Positions 38,001-51,410 of a DNA stretch of 64,000 nucleotides are shown here, piece after piece. The notes under the pieces are model-generated. The model ran no database searches, was not told the DNA's origin, and saw nothing but the letters and a program-made list of their open reading frames with translations. This DNA comes from Nymphaea colorata (taxonomy: Eukaryota; Streptophyta; Magnoliopsida; Nymphaeales; Nymphaeaceae). The stretch covers positions 16,036,854 to 16,100,853 of the forward strand of contig NC_045147.1 of NCBI RefSeq assembly GCF_008831285.2. Reading direction: 5' to 3'. The position numbers and the translations under genes are program-made. Numbering within the stretch: position 1 is the first letter of the stretch; each line of letters starts with the position of its first letter.

Positions 38001-41000
38001 GGAAGCCATTTGATGTTGAGGTCTCACAACCAGGTCCAGAAGCAGTAAAGTGTTGTTCCATTTTCTGGAGTGCATCAGACACCTCAGCATAAAGGAAGTT
38101 CATCTTTTCAGAAACCTGAAGAACAAAACAGGGAAACAACATCAACAACCTAAGGGGTCTGTGCTACTACAAAAACTAGAGCTATAGCATTAGCATTGGT
38201 ATCATACATCAATGGTCTCCTTTCCAATCCATTCTTGTTGAACATTGCTTCTACATTCCAGCATTGAAGGTGGCAAAAACACCGTCAGAATGTCAATAGG
38301 AGCATAACGAAAAAAGGCAATCATGTTCCCGGATCTGCTAGTAACAAGAAGCATAACAAGTTCAAAACCATGAATCGGAGATCCAACAAAGCCACATTTC
38401 TACAAGCTAGTCAAAGTTCACGCAGCATACCCATAGTAACGTAGGCAGTCTCTCTGCAGAGAATGGCCACAACTTGCAACCCGATTTGCAGTAGCATGAT
38501 TGGAGAAACTAAGCTCCAAAAACTTACCAAAAGATAGTCCCCACGCAGCATCTGACATAACAACTCTTTTTGTTGCTTGTGAAATTCCATCTTTAACGGC
38601 ACACCTGAGGCATCGATGCCACATCCATATTTTTCCCTCACGTTCTCCAGGAAGCTTCAATGAAGGAAGTCGTTTTACGCAGATGGTTAGGCTACCTTGC
38701 TGATGGCTATAGCAACGAACATGAGCTTCTGCTGGTTCACTACACGATTGACAGCGGTATGTCTGATAAAAATATGAAGTCAATAAATCAAGTGGAGATG
38801 AGCTTCTAGCATGCCCTTTTACAATATGCAGAATAACACACGCATATTTCATAATAGATGTTTCATTTGAAATTTATTTAATAAAAAGCACAGTGACAAG
38901 TACTGTTTAAGAGAATTACTCAGCAAGCTTTCCTCAGAAGTTCTTTTCAAAATTCTGTTTCTTCAGAACTCAGGAATTAACCAAACAATAAAACTTATAT
39001 GTAAAGAAAAATAAAAAAGCTATGAAATTATGAACTCTTCTACTAATTTTCCTAGAAAAATCCATCAAATTTCAAAATACTTTTTTAAAATTAAAAAGAA
39101 AACAAAAAACAGAATATAATTTGATATTTAAAATGAACCTTTAAAAGAAAGCAAAAATGTTTAAATGTTTAAATATTTAATATTGGTGGATTTTTTGAAC
39201 AGATTGCAATTTTATCACAAAAAATGAGAAAAATGATGATGAATATTGGTTAATAATTTTGAAAATATTGCAATTTTATTTCAAAGCTGAAGAAAATGAT
39301 ATTATGGGTTAATGATATTTTCAGAATATCAAGGATATTTGTGATTAAGGTCCCTAAAAAAATCAAGATTGAGACTAATATATACAGTTTTTCAGTTACA
39401 GTTAAAAAACAACAGCATCATGCAAACAAATTTCATGATAGCAAATCAGACATTGGGCAATCACATATAGAAGCAACTCAAACTAAAGCACTTTGAATAT
39501 AGCAAATTAAAACCTGATCAAACAGATCATCCTGGAGGAACCTTCCAAGTGGCTTATCAAAACTACCATAAAATTTGATCCGTAGGAGTTGTGAACGTTC
39601 ACATACTGTCCCTTTAAGTACACATCGGCTAGACAGCAATACCAATATGCTTTGGTGGGTATCAACCGTGGACAAAAATTCTTTGGAGAGTTCCTTTCCT
39701 TCAACTCCACTGAGGATAGTTTTTTCACAGGTACCATCAGTCTTGTATTGAAGCCCCTGTACTCCTTCATCCAGCTGAATTTTCCCTGACATGTCTGTCG
39801 TAACTGGACGATCCACTTCTTCAATGTCAACAGATGAACTTGTTTTCCCATATGAGATAAAAGCCTCAACAGCTCTAGGAGATTTACTCACACTTATGTC
39901 CCTAGTAGTTGGAGACTTCGAAGTCATAGGAGATTGAGGAGAGTGGCACCTCAGGCCTCCATGTGCATTTGGTGACTGCTGATAATCATTTTCTGAATGA
40001 AAACTAGACCTTGAGCTCTCCTCTGTCAGAAATTCAAGCTTGCTGCACAGACTGGAAAATTGAGTTCCACCTGCAATGTGTTCGCAGTTACCCACTGAAA
40101 TCATTTTACCAAAATTGGGTGGCTTCTCAGATAAAGTAATTGGAAGCTCCAGAGAAAGTTTTGGCAAAGTTGCACCCTCATCTGCAAGGAAGGACGTCTC
40201 AAGAGACAAATGATAAGCTGCAAAGACAGCATACTGGATGACATGTTTAACCTTCTTCAGCTCTTCACGAGGGGCCCCTCTTAGTAAAACCTTCAAACAA
40301 TGAAAAGAGGTTCAACAACAGCAAAATATTGACTGAAGGGAGCTGCAGCAACTTGCCAGGACAAAAGCAAATAATATTGCAAATTACAGCCCAAAAGGAG
40401 AAAAATTCAGACTGCATCTCTCATCATAACTACCACCAAGTAATAAGTCAACACAAAGAATGGACATCCATTCATCTATTTGTGGTTGATGGTTTATAGT
40501 TTACATTGTTGCATTATTAAATTGTCGTAATCTAGCCCATGTAATAAGTAATAACCATGGAGATCACCTCAGGTACAACTTTTCTGGATTTATGCCTGTG
40601 CAAAACAGTTAGGTTATTTGACTGATCTTTGGATTAAAATAGAGTCGAGGTAGAGAACTTCAACTATGAGCTTCAATATAAAATCTTACAGACTACTTTT
40701 GTGGCCATCTGCAAAAACAGAGGAGAATGGTCAGTGATTTGAACAAGAAATTTTTTTCCTTAGCATTTGTTGTTTGATCATATATTTCCCTTTTTCTTTC
40801 AAATAGCTGATTATGCATATATGTACCACATAAAATACACAAATCGCCTGCTTTTTCATTTTCTTATATACATCTCTGAAATGGTTTGCATTCAGAAATC
40901 TTATTATGCCAGATTGAATGGATTGCTCCACCCTTGCTGAAGATAACCAATAAAAAAAATTGCCACAAATATTTTTCTCAGGTTTCTGCATTGAAATTCT

Positions 41001-41546
41001 TCCAGGTATTGATTGAGAGAAATTTTCTCAGTAAAATTTGAGGAATTCAAAAAAAATATAGGAAATATGAATAAAAAAACATTGATCATCATTTAAAATA
41101 TTTAAGAATATGCCAAAAGAAAGCTCAAAACATTAAAATATAAAAATCATTTTTTTTAAATGGAAAAAAATGCAATAAAAAGCACGAAAACCATAGTATT
41201 TCATTTTAATATTTTTTTTAATATTGCAAATTTACTTTTTTTTTGTTTCCCTTTATTTTCCATTTTCTGCTTTTCATGGAAAAAAACACGGATATTTGTG
41301 ACCATGTTTTAAATTCACAATCACTGTTTTATCAGGCATATCCTCATAATTACAAATTTACATCTACACTTGTAAGACAATGCATGTAATAATGCACAAG
41401 TGGCACAGTTGAACTCGTGGCTAACACATGTAACTGTCTTTGGCTTCTAAGCCTTTATTATTGTTTATGTTTTATTCACCTTCCTCTGTAGTCTCTATGC
41501 TATACCCCTTCAACCGCTCTGTCTCTCATATGTATGTATGTATGTA

Positions 41547-41581
<35 letters not shown>

Positions 41582-41716
41582 CCTAATTACTGCAGAAAAG
41601 GCACTACCTAACTAGTAACTACTCACTCCACCCTCTTTTGGTTGCAAATTTTCTCCATTGCAGCAAGTGAAGGAAGAAACATAGAGCAGCTACGAATGTC
41701 ATGGATGAAGTAGTAA

Positions 41717-41767
<51 letters not shown>

Positions 41768-44480
41768 CCCAATACATGCATCCGAGTAATTAGTTTTTAC
41801 CTCTTTAAAGAGCACATTGCGGCATCAACAGTATCTCTAACATGCAATTTCTACTAACTGATCATTGATCAACAGTAAAGCCATCTAACAGTTTATAAAA
41901 GTGAACAGAATAGTTGATGGATACATGTACTGTGATATCAAATCTCCATGTGCAATCATTCTACGTACCACGTCCTATAGCTGCAGGCAATTTTCTCATA
42001 GATTTTATGTCAAAGGTATTCTGAGTTATATGAAAACTTATATTTTTACACCCGTAAGTGCTGCAACAAGGCATGAGGATAGGTTGTCAACATGAGTTTT
42101 TTCAAGCTATCGGTATTTGCTTGGATGTCAAAATAGATTGGCATTTCGGTATTATGTCTAGCATCACAATAAAAATGAGCACAATATTACCGTGCAGCCT
42201 AAACGCCTTGGACAACCTTCAAAGAACATCAACGTCTTGACTGATTTCTTGTTAGTGCTGTCATTAGATCGACACTCCTCAACAACTCTTTCAAGCCGAA
42301 AAACCTCACACTGCCCCAGCCTTGGTGAGAAAATCTTATCAACAGAAGGAACAATTTGAGCACCTGTACACCTAGCAATGCGATCCAGAAGCGGTCGCTT
42401 AACATTCAACACCAAGGATATTTCCTTGGCTAAGAGATATTCTTGGGCATAAGATGATACACTTTTCTCTACCAGCAGAACATTTGGATGATGAGCCTCT
42501 ATCTTTGAAACTGCCATCTTGATATGATCCATCTCCTGACCAAAGAAGAGGATAAGATCTCAGAACATGCAGAACAACAGAATCCCCTTAAAAAGGTCAC
42601 CTAAAAGGGTATCATAGTTGAAATATAACCTGATCAAGCAAAGTGCCAATTGATGCTAGCTGATTTGGAAGCCTTTGATACTCAAGTGCTCCTCCCAACA
42701 AAAGCAGTCTGGGAGTTTTGTATTGCGAAGTCATCCGCTTGTGCTTCACATTTTTTGTACAAACAACTCCCTTAATCAATGCACTGTTGAACACAAGGTT
42801 TCTATTTCATTACAAGACCCTAAAGACAAGAATTAAGAACAGAAGGAACATGCAACAACATCCAAATGCATACCTGTCACTCCGATGTCCACATGCTATA
42901 CACTTAACCTTTACATAATCAACAGGATCCATACTGCCACCACCGCTTGTATCAGGTCTCACAAAATTTGCAGCTTGCCATGCCAATGAACTAACTATCT
43001 CCAGCCAACAGTCTTCTGCCCTGTCATTTCCTACAGTAATGCCTTCACCCTTCAGCAGCTGCGAGACAAGAGCCCTGAAATGACCATGAACAACAGCTCT
43101 TAGAGGTTCCTTATGCACCTCATTTGACTTATCTCGGTTTCTTTTGACATCATCGCCAAGGCTAGTAAACGAGAACTTCAAGTTAGGATCACCAATATCA
43201 TCATCATCTTCTTCTTCATCATTATCAGATTTGAAAATATTATTTTCTACTTCATCATCCTCGTCCTCTGGTGGTGGAGGCAACCAAAAAGTACCATCAT
43301 TCTCAAAATCCAACTTCAAACCAGCTGTTTGGCTATGCTTTTGATATATAGATAATTCATCAGTGTCATGATCAATAGTGTCCACACCCTCAGCATATAT
43401 CTTAGGGCTTCTTAACATCTGCACCTTTTCTTGAAACAGCAGTGCATAATCCAGAGACATAGGCTGTTGCTCATCGAGCATGGGTGAATCAGCCCTCTCA
43501 GGACTTATGTTCATTACGGTCGGACTGTCAAAAGGACTCGAAGTGCTGGACCTGAAGCTGTACAGTTCACTTCTTGTGTAATTGCTACTGGCATCTACAT
43601 CATAAACATCCTGAGAATATTGACATGTTGGCGTTGGATACTTATTCCCAATATCATCAGCATCCATAAAATAGCATGTTTCAGAACCATCATCTCTACA
43701 AACATGAAGCCATAATCATCAAGATATTACCCAAAAGAATGGAAAAAATTCAAGGTGAAGACTCCTGGTTAATGGTGATTTTGGATGTCGGCTTAAACCA
43801 TGAAATTTTGCATGAGCGTGAACAACTAACCACTAAAATATGATGACATGAAAGGAGTACATGGACAACTAAAACTTGGATGGAGGAAAAGCGTACCTGG
43901 TATAAAGTGAAACAGGTGAAGGGGGATCTAGAGGGGATGGAATGTTGTCATCTGCAAATTTATTGAAGGAACAACTTTGACCTTTTAGAAAACGGCCAAG
44001 ATAATTAGCATGATCTGGTTCAGAAGGTGGCTCATGGAGACAATCTCCACCACAGTCAGGGTGCACTCTCGAACAACCATCCATGTTTATGCTATCTGCT
44101 GAATCAGTTTTGAATGATAAAGAAGGTTGTACAGAGCTCCCAACACGATCCACAAGGCGGTGATTCTCAGACTGCTGCCCTGGCATTTCCAACCCAGCCA
44201 GGTTAAAGCAAAGTATACACAAAGCAGCTCTGCTCTTAGAGTTCTGCTTCACATAGACAGTGTCACCTTGTACGCATCTCACACAAAATGGCCTGCCACA
44301 GTTTCCGCATCGAGGTCCTTGATGAAATGGATTAAAGGTTGAATTGCACTCATAGCACATACTGCAGTTCTCATCCCAAGTGCAAGTATCCCCAGAAGCC
44401 TCACATACATCACCCCTCCAATCTATCCACGCTCTCAATTTCTCAGTCAGATGCAGAAGAGAGCTATCCAATATTTCCAT
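35081..44480 (-). CDS. FAB1C: FAB1/PIKfyve-type phosphatidylinositol-3-phosphate 5-kinase, FAB1C-like, 11 coding exons, 1793 aa
   Basis: It makes PI(3,5)P2 from PI3P on endosomes and the vacuole. Exons, 5' to 3': 44480-43897, 43695-42874, 42783-42630, 42535-42191, 40290-39514, 38762-38431, 38334-38208, 38115-37945, 37322-35772, 35682-35416, 35332-35081. All introns are GT-AG and phases join to 1794 codons including TGA. Domains: FYVE-like zinc module (about 39-95); acidic linker; TCP-1/CCT-like domain (about 400-690) containing [17 protein letters not shown]; a Cys-rich region with [22 protein letters not shown] and [23 protein letters not shown] kinase domain (about 1500-1793) with MENLFF (1640-1645), DLKGS (1654-1658), DYSLLVG (1716-1722), Asp1736 and a [17 protein letters not shown] activation segment (1765-1781). 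The N-terminus resembles FAB1C rather than FAB1A/B. The FYVE-like module lacks the RRHHCR motif. A Met two codons upstream (44486) is an alternative start. Confidence 0.96.
40291..42190 (-). other. Long FAB1 intron 4 with microsatellites
   Basis: This 1.9 kb intron interrupts the CCT-like domain between GCT and VLLRG, and family alignment shows no missing exon. It contains (TATG)n then (AT)n at about 41530-41580, and compound (AT)n(AC)n at 41719-41767. It is AT-rich throughout, with no coding signal on the other strand. Confidence 0.8.
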
Positions 44481-44510
44481 ATACATATAAACTACCCCTC
44501 GACCATAATA
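44481..44510 (-). promoter_or_regulatory. FAB1 leader segment with a tiny upstream ORF
   Basis: After a TTGCAG acceptor at 44511 the leader reads TATTATGGTCGAGGGGTAG. This is a four-codon ATG-to-TAG upstream frame a few bases before the main start. If transcribed as inferred, it could reduce translation from the 44486 Met and shift initiation. The effect is untested. Confidence 0.4.
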
Positions 44511-45557
44511 CTGCAAGCCGCTCCTTTCCTTAGTACTATAAAGTGAAAAAGGTATATGAAAAACAAACAAGACCCGACCTTGCCCCAGAAAAATGAAGGG
44601 TTTCAGGTTGGATCCCTCTGAAGAGGAGAAACAAAGAAACTCTAAAGGTCTCCTAAGGCAAAAGAGGAAGAAAATTGTACAGATCAAACTAAAAGGGAAT
44701 GACTTCCGATCTAACAAGAACAAGACAATTTTTCTCTGTCTAAGAAATGGGTCACAATAATTGCCTCCTTTCAACGAACTAAAAACGAACGATAGACCTG
44801 TCGGAATCACGTCAAAAAGATGATCGCATTCGCTTTCATCATTCAGTATACAAACTAAACATACAACCAAGATTTCCTAACAACTGAATTCTTTAGTATC
44901 GTAATTTCCTAAAAACGTCTGAATATGATCGACCTCCTTGAGAAATTCAAAACAAATCCCAATGGAGAATAATCAGCATCCACAGCGATTCCTTAAACTA
45001 TTTACATTAGACGAGCAAAGAAAGGGAATAAAAAATCCCAAGGACGAAGAAAAGGTAAACTTCATGAAAAACGCGACCTAGCCGATCCCTGATTCGTCGA
45101 GAAACCATTAGAACAACTCCTCTACCCTCAGGTGACCCGTGAAACCTAGAAACCCCTACTTACCAAGAAGAACGACATCCCTTACGGGCTCCACAGTCAG
45201 AAAAAAGAAAAAGAAAACGAAGTACCCATCTCCCAATTCAATAAAATTCCCTCGAAAACGGGCAGGTTATACATAAAACGAAAGATTGAAACAAATGGAG
45301 ACAAAGGAACAAAGACCCAGTTTTCAGAAGGACTAAAATCGTCAGGAAACGCTTCCACACGAACAGACACCTGAAAGACTAAGCTGACACAACGGAGAAT
45401 CGACAACACCAGCGAACCTCTAAATGATTGTGACAACAAGGAGCAGCACCAAGAGCAAAAGCATGAACAAGGCAACACAGAGACCCTTTTCTCTTCTCCT
45501 TCTTCTTCTCTGAGAATCTCCTCTCGTGGCGAATCCCATCCACACCACCATACTCAC

Positions 45558-45720
45558 TCTCATAACAAGGAAATGCCAACAACAACAAAGTCCACAAAAT
45601 TACGCGGCGAAAGCAAAAAACTGCTCTCTGCGTCTTCTCGCCTCTCTCACTTTTCTTCCTCTTCTCGGTTCATTCTTTTTCTGGGCATCCATTATTTTAT
45701 TTCATTGAAAGGTGAGAAGA
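45558..45720 (-). other. Putative non-coding first exon of FAB1
   Basis: On the minus strand a mixed-composition segment ends at a strong donor, GTGAGTATGG (from 45557). Paired with the acceptor ending at 44511, this gives a ~1 kb leader intron. The 5' end is not determined. The promoter would lie at about 45720-46000. Confidence 0.35.
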
Positions 45721-48340
45721 AAGGTGGTGGCGGTCCGCCTTCGGCTGCTTGCAGCAGTTCAGCAAAAAGCATAAAAAAGGAGGCGGAACAGTGAAGATAG
45801 AGTATGCGTAAGGGATGGGCAGCAGATCCAGTGCTAGCGACGTGCCGAAAGGGCAAGGAACTGGTCGGATGATATACGCCTCTAAGCTGCCTCCTGGAAC
45901 GAATTGCCGGATTTACCACCAGGAATCTCAGACATGGCCCTCCATGGGCCCCGTTTGGCAGGGTTTCTGACCTAACTAAATGGTGGCTTAACTTAAAGCT
46001 TTTCAATTTGCAGATCGTCTGGACTTCAACATTTAAATTTCATGGCACCAAACTTTCAACAAGAAAGCTAATTAGGATCGAGTCTGAAACATTCAAGAAG
46101 TGGGCCTTGCTCAGGCTATAGTGACGTACTCTATTTACTAGACAAAGGGTGACCGTAGATGCCATGATTTATGAACATCACCAGGTTCACGGGAGAGTTC
46201 TCATGAATTGCGTCACGTCACATGGATGAAAGTCCGTGCATTTTCTGACATAGAGTGCCGCCAAAGGGTCTGAAATGATCCATAAAAGCCTTGGAATGGG
46301 AGATTTTGAGGCAAAGAAGTCGAGGTTGGCTCTGCGTTCAGGAAAGCATATTATTCGGTTGCTTCGCATGTGCTCAAATGTCTTAAGGACAAGTACATCA
46401 AGTTTAGATTCTCATGCATTGATCAGAGAATCGCAGATGCAAGGAATTGGGTTCTTGTTTCAGTCTATCTCCATTACCATCAACTGAAGTGTTCCTGTGA
46501 TATTAGTCCTTGGACAGAATATCGAGTTTGACCTCTGAATCCGAGTAGGGCCAAACTGAATTCTAATACAAAAATTACATTACACAATTAAAACATATTA
46601 TTTTTTTCAATGTAAAAGAAAAACATTTCCTTGGCTAGGGTGGGGCCATGGCCTCGATGAATAACAAGTGTGCTCAAGTTGGCCAAGCATTTTGGAAGAA
46701 GATGCTGCCACTCTCTTCAATTGGAGGAAACTCTTTCCTCTTGAATCTTTCATAGTTGCCAACTATGAGCCAGGAAAGGGGATATGTGCTATATTACCTT
46801 CTGATTCCATTCCATGCACTAACAATCTTAATCCCAATTTGCTGACAAGAATGTACTATGGTACAACCAAGCTAGAGTATGCATCCTCATTCAATCTCAG
46901 ATCCATAATGACCCTTACTAAACTATTTCCTTTTTCCTGTTTTCCAATAGGTAAGAACGCTGAGTGAGTATCCTTGACAGTTCATGCCAAATTGTGATGT
47001 ATGTTCCATATTGAACAGTAGATCTTCTTTAGCCCAATTTTCTTCTCCAAACAGTAAATCGATCTAGTTAAAGCAAATCAGGTTTCTTTGATTCCACCTA
47101 AGTAAAACACCACTACAATCACTCAATTTTTTCTCATTAAGTTACCACCAACATTACTACATTAATGACCATTTGTATGGTTCATATTACTGATGTTTGC
47201 TTTCACTTTGCTCTATTTTGGCCGTTGGAGCTCCGGTTAATCTTAATTACCAACTCTTAGTGAGATTCCTATCCTCGAATCCAAGTCAGTTTCACTGTAC
47301 CGAGTTTGTTTGTGTTCTTTTGATGGTACATATACATTTTAGAAAGGCAAAAGAGAATTTTAGTCTTAAACCCTTGCGATAGTAGCAATCAAAAAAAAAA
47401 AAATCTATAAGCCCTCTCTAACTTTAAGTACACTCAACTTCTTACATAAGAAGCAAAATGATGCCCAAAGAAATTTGTAACAGAGTGGCATTAGTATGAA
47501 AAGTTTTAGGATTAAGGGGCACCAATGTCATGTAATGAATTAAATTATATGGACTTGGAGGAACTAATATGTGAATAAAACAACTTATGTGAGTCTGTGC
47601 ATCCTAAGAGCCTAAGCCCCTTTGGTTCTGTACTTTCCAACTTCTTGGTATGCAAATATTCTCGCCAAACCATCCAACCAAGGGCGGATTCAGGTGTAGG
47701 TAACGTGAGGGCAATTGCCTACATGGAGCCAAAAAAAATTATTAACTATATATTGATATGTTATGATAATTTTTTCCATTTACATGTTGAGGTCCCTTTA
47801 AATTTAAAATTTATTATTAGTGCCCATTAACCAGAAATTTCTCCCAGCTATATAACATAATTAATAAGACTTGTCATCAACTCTCTCCCACTTTTGAATC
47901 TTATGCTAGGGTTGATAGGAGGCGGGGTCGTTGTGGGTTGAGCATGATGAGAATTGAACTGTTGACCTCTTTCAACTTTAAAAACTTAACTTGGAGGCTG
48001 ATGAGAAATTTACAGTGTGGGCTTGGGATCCCACCGTATCAGCGTGTGGATTTGATGTCCACGTTTAGAACAGCAGCCAAAACCGTGGTCGCTGGGAGGA
48101 GAGAAAGGTCATTGAAGTTAACCTTTTGGGTGTGTTAGGTTGGAGCGGTCCACCGTGGTAAGAAGGTGGACCGCCCCACGCTGTGTAGTTGGATACCAGC
48201 AGATCCCGGTACTCTACCCCATCCACCCACCATCCAATGAATCTTGTCAACGTTGAATCGATTCATTCTTTTCCAAGAAAAAAAGCCGGTTTCTGTTCTT
48301 TATGCATAGTTGGTAAAAACTGGTGACTCCGACCTAGATT
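45721..48340. other. FAB1 promoter side and intergenic DNA
   Basis: Near 45949 the phrase GGGGCCCCGTTTGGCAGG-like sequence recalls the ends of plant DNA transposons, but no partner end was found. A short plus-strand frame at 46668-46967 has no recognisable domain. A dispersed-repeat fragment (GGGCGGATTCAGG) is near 47684. No gene is supported. Confidence 0.3.
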
Positions 48341-50120
48341 GGTAGATGATGATCAGGTCAAAAAGTTGACTCGTCGACTCAATCAAGTTTTAGAATAACC
48401 TGAATCGGGCGAGTTAGGGTGGAGTCTGGCCGAGTTAGGCTGAGTCAGGGGCAAGTCAAGTCATTTTTAACTCATGGTCACATTTATTAGCGATCTGAAC
48501 TGACTCGGGCGATTCTCAAGCCAATTCAGCCAGTCAGCCTACTATGCCTTTATGATAATCTCAATTACACACCTCGCATTAGTGATTTTTTTTGTTTTTT
48601 ATGATTCTTAAATTTTGCCGGAAGTTATCAAATAAGTAGATCTGACTAAATTCTATCGCTTGTTCATAGGTGAAATTTGGTGTTTTCTCATATTTTACTC
48701 CATAGAAGGTGTTTGTTAAGTAGGCCCATCTTTGACATTATCGCAAAAAGTTTGTCACCCAATAAACATTTTCCAAATTTTGACTTCATTCTGTATTGCT
48801 CTTTTTTTTTTCATCATAGGAAGAAAAGGGGTTAAGTTCACATGAATGCGTCCAAGTCTCTTATTGTTTTTTCCGTTTTGTTCATTAAAGATAATTTTTT
48901 TATTATGGCATTTCACATGCGACGATAAAATGTCATAACAATTAATTATGTTTTTTAATTGATCTTTGGGTTTGTATGATTTAAAAAATTATATTCTTTG
49001 GTAATTACCATCAGTTTTGCGCCAACTAATTAGACGTCTCCAACTGCCCAACCCACGTGATGTCAAGCAAAAGTAAAGTTAAAACAAAGAAAAAGAAATA
49101 AGAAAAAAAGCAAAACTTTTTGCCGACCGAGTTAGTAAGCTCCAAGAAAGCCTAGAATCTTGAGATTCATGGGCCAATGTGGCATGAGCTTTATCAATGA
49201 AGCAAGGGACCCACAATAATTTTTCTGATTTCGACTTAAGGAGTTAGAGGGAGACCTAAGATCTAGGTATCTTGCGGATCATATTCAAATCAGATGTGCC
49301 CGTTGTAATATCAAACTATGGTATGTTCATATATTAGGATTCAAATGTAGATTTGGTTACAAATAAAGAAAAATCTTTTTCATATGTGATCCCATTTTTA
49401 AATTCACATCTGACATGAGTCTGACCCTTATTTCACGTACAAATCTGAATTTCAAATGCACCATCGAATCTAAACCGCATTATAGTTTGTTAATCACTAA
49501 GTTTCAAAAAATATAGATATTAGGCATACAAGGGTATTTATTTGAAACTGGATTTGAACCTAAATCTCAATACAAATATAATCAAATGTCATTTCTTAAC
49601 CAATCCAATTTCTTAATCCGATGTTAAATTTTTTTTATATCTATCCATTTGAAGCAGTCAGGTCATGTCTCATCGAAATCTGACGCACCAGTACGATGCA
49701 TCAAGTGCATCACTAAATATATCTTTTAAGCATATGATTAGGTAAAGCAAAAGCCATTAACAACGTTTTAGGGCTTAATGCACGTTACTTACGAACTTGA
49801 TGACGTCTTCTTCCATGTGATGCATACAAATTGGAGTACAAATTAAGCACTTGCGTTTTAAGCAAGCCCACAAGCACACGCTATTCTGTCCACATGTTAG
49901 GGGGCATATTACGGGAACACGTTTCAAACACTACTTGTAACTCATGCAATTGTTTATGATCTTTTAGTACAATTTTTTGTTTTTCATGTCTTTTATTGTT
50001 AAAATTTGGGGAGAAAATATTTTTAAAATCATACTGCTTTGCGATGGTCAGTGAGAAGCATTTTACGCAAATGAAAATTATTTTCCCAAAAATATTACCT
50101 ACTCTTTAAGCACAAGTGAT
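48341..50120. other. Intergenic, AT-rich, GACTCG-type repeat at 48350-48540
   Basis: Positions 48350-48540 hold many GACTCG/GAGTTAGG/GAGTC words, typical of a dispersed non-coding plant repeat. The remaining sequence is AT-rich and empty of recognisable genes. Confidence 0.4.
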
Positions 50121-50520
50121 TAGGGCTGCTCGAGCTTGGCCAGCTAGAGCTCGGCTCGAACTTAAGTTGAGCTCCTTATAGCAAGCTTGAGCTCGACTCG
50201 ATACAAAATCAAGCTTGAACTCAACTTGTTTAACCTATTTAACTCGCTTAGGCGTTAACTCGTGTAAACATTAACTCAAGTAACTTGTTAAAATTTGTTT
50301 TTGTCCTAAAAGTTAAAACCAATGACTTGGTAAATCGGTTTTGAGAATATTATATAGAGTGTCGGTTTGGGAGTCGAGTTTATTACAAATGAGTAGAGTT
50401 TTATTGTTTTGAATATCTTTGTAAGTTTAAATTTGGCTCGTTTATAAATGAGTCGGGCACACGCTAAGTTTTTTCGAGCAAATTCGAATCAATCCCGAGT
50501 TGGCGCGGCTCGTTGTATAG
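50121..50520. repeat. Dispersed GAGCTCGAGCTTGG-type repeat copy
   Basis: It begins GGGCTGCTCGAGCTTGG and is filled with GCTCGA/TTGAGCT words related to those at 54.6-55.1 and 61.07-61.41 kb. Its right end lacks the TGAACAGCCC terminus of the 61 kb copy, so this copy is probably truncated or diverged. Confidence 0.55.
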
Positions 50521-50630
50521 CGCGACAGATGATTTTTAATATTTTTTAGGTGTTTGTGTCATTGTATATCTCCAAAACTAAATGTATGGGCAATTGGGTG
50601 CCAATCGATTTACTAAAGCAAAACTCTCTC

Positions 50631-50663
<33 letters not shown>

Positions 50664-51410
50664 TTTATATAACGTCATATTTTTATCTCATTTCCATAAA
50701 AAAAAGTCAAGTTGAATTCGAATAATTAACACAAAACCTTTAACAATCTTCCCCACTTTATTATAGTAATGTATCATTTATTATTTTAGGTGTAACCTTT
50801 TAGACCTTTTACCTAAAAAATATGCAAATTTTATACGCCAGCTAATGCTAATTAAGTTTATTGAAAGAGCCACATCGATGACAAAAAAGTTGTCCCAATA
50901 TGCCAATAAACAAAAACTATAAAAAAAAAAACTGGAAAAAGGTGGAACATCAATTCAATTCAGGAGGTGGAAGTGAACACGACTCGAAAGCTGACGTTCA
51001 AGGAGAGTCCAGTTCGCGTAAGAACAAGGGAAGAACTATTGATGTTGTTCCAACTCGGTTGTATCTTTCCTACTTTAAAAGGACAGCCCTATCTATCCAT
51101 GTCAGGACGAAAAGAATGTGACTGGACGTTTGCAGACGATCCAGAAAAGATGATGACAGCAAATGCTCCAAACAAGAACGGAACAGCAGCTTGATACGAT
51201 CAAGCATTGCATAGAACTAAGGGCCGCCCTGATCAAAAGGCAGAAACTGGTTGAAGAAACCAGCTGGAGACTGCCTTCTTTGTTTGCCATTTATAACAAA
51301 AATCAACCACAAAGTTGCCGGTGGTGGGCGGTATCCGAGGTTTCTTTTCGACTGCTTGTGCCCGTTGGACCCTTAGATCACATGTGATATGTTTCCCTTG
51401 TTGTCTCTGC
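50521..51410. other. Intergenic with a (CT)n microsatellite
   Basis: (CT)n with a single interruption occupies about 50624-50663. Overlapping short open frames at 50900-51387 on both strands show no recognisable domain. No gene is supported. Confidence 0.3.

Noticed and set aside
44481..44870. N-terminal extension of the FAB1 frame to 44870
   Set aside because: The added residues are hydrophobic and unlike any FAB1. An acceptor at 44511 and homology to the FAB1C N-terminus place the start at 44480 or 44486.
46668..46967. 99-codon plus-strand frame
   Set aside because: It has no recognisable family, other frames are open over the same stretch and there is no promoter or splice support.
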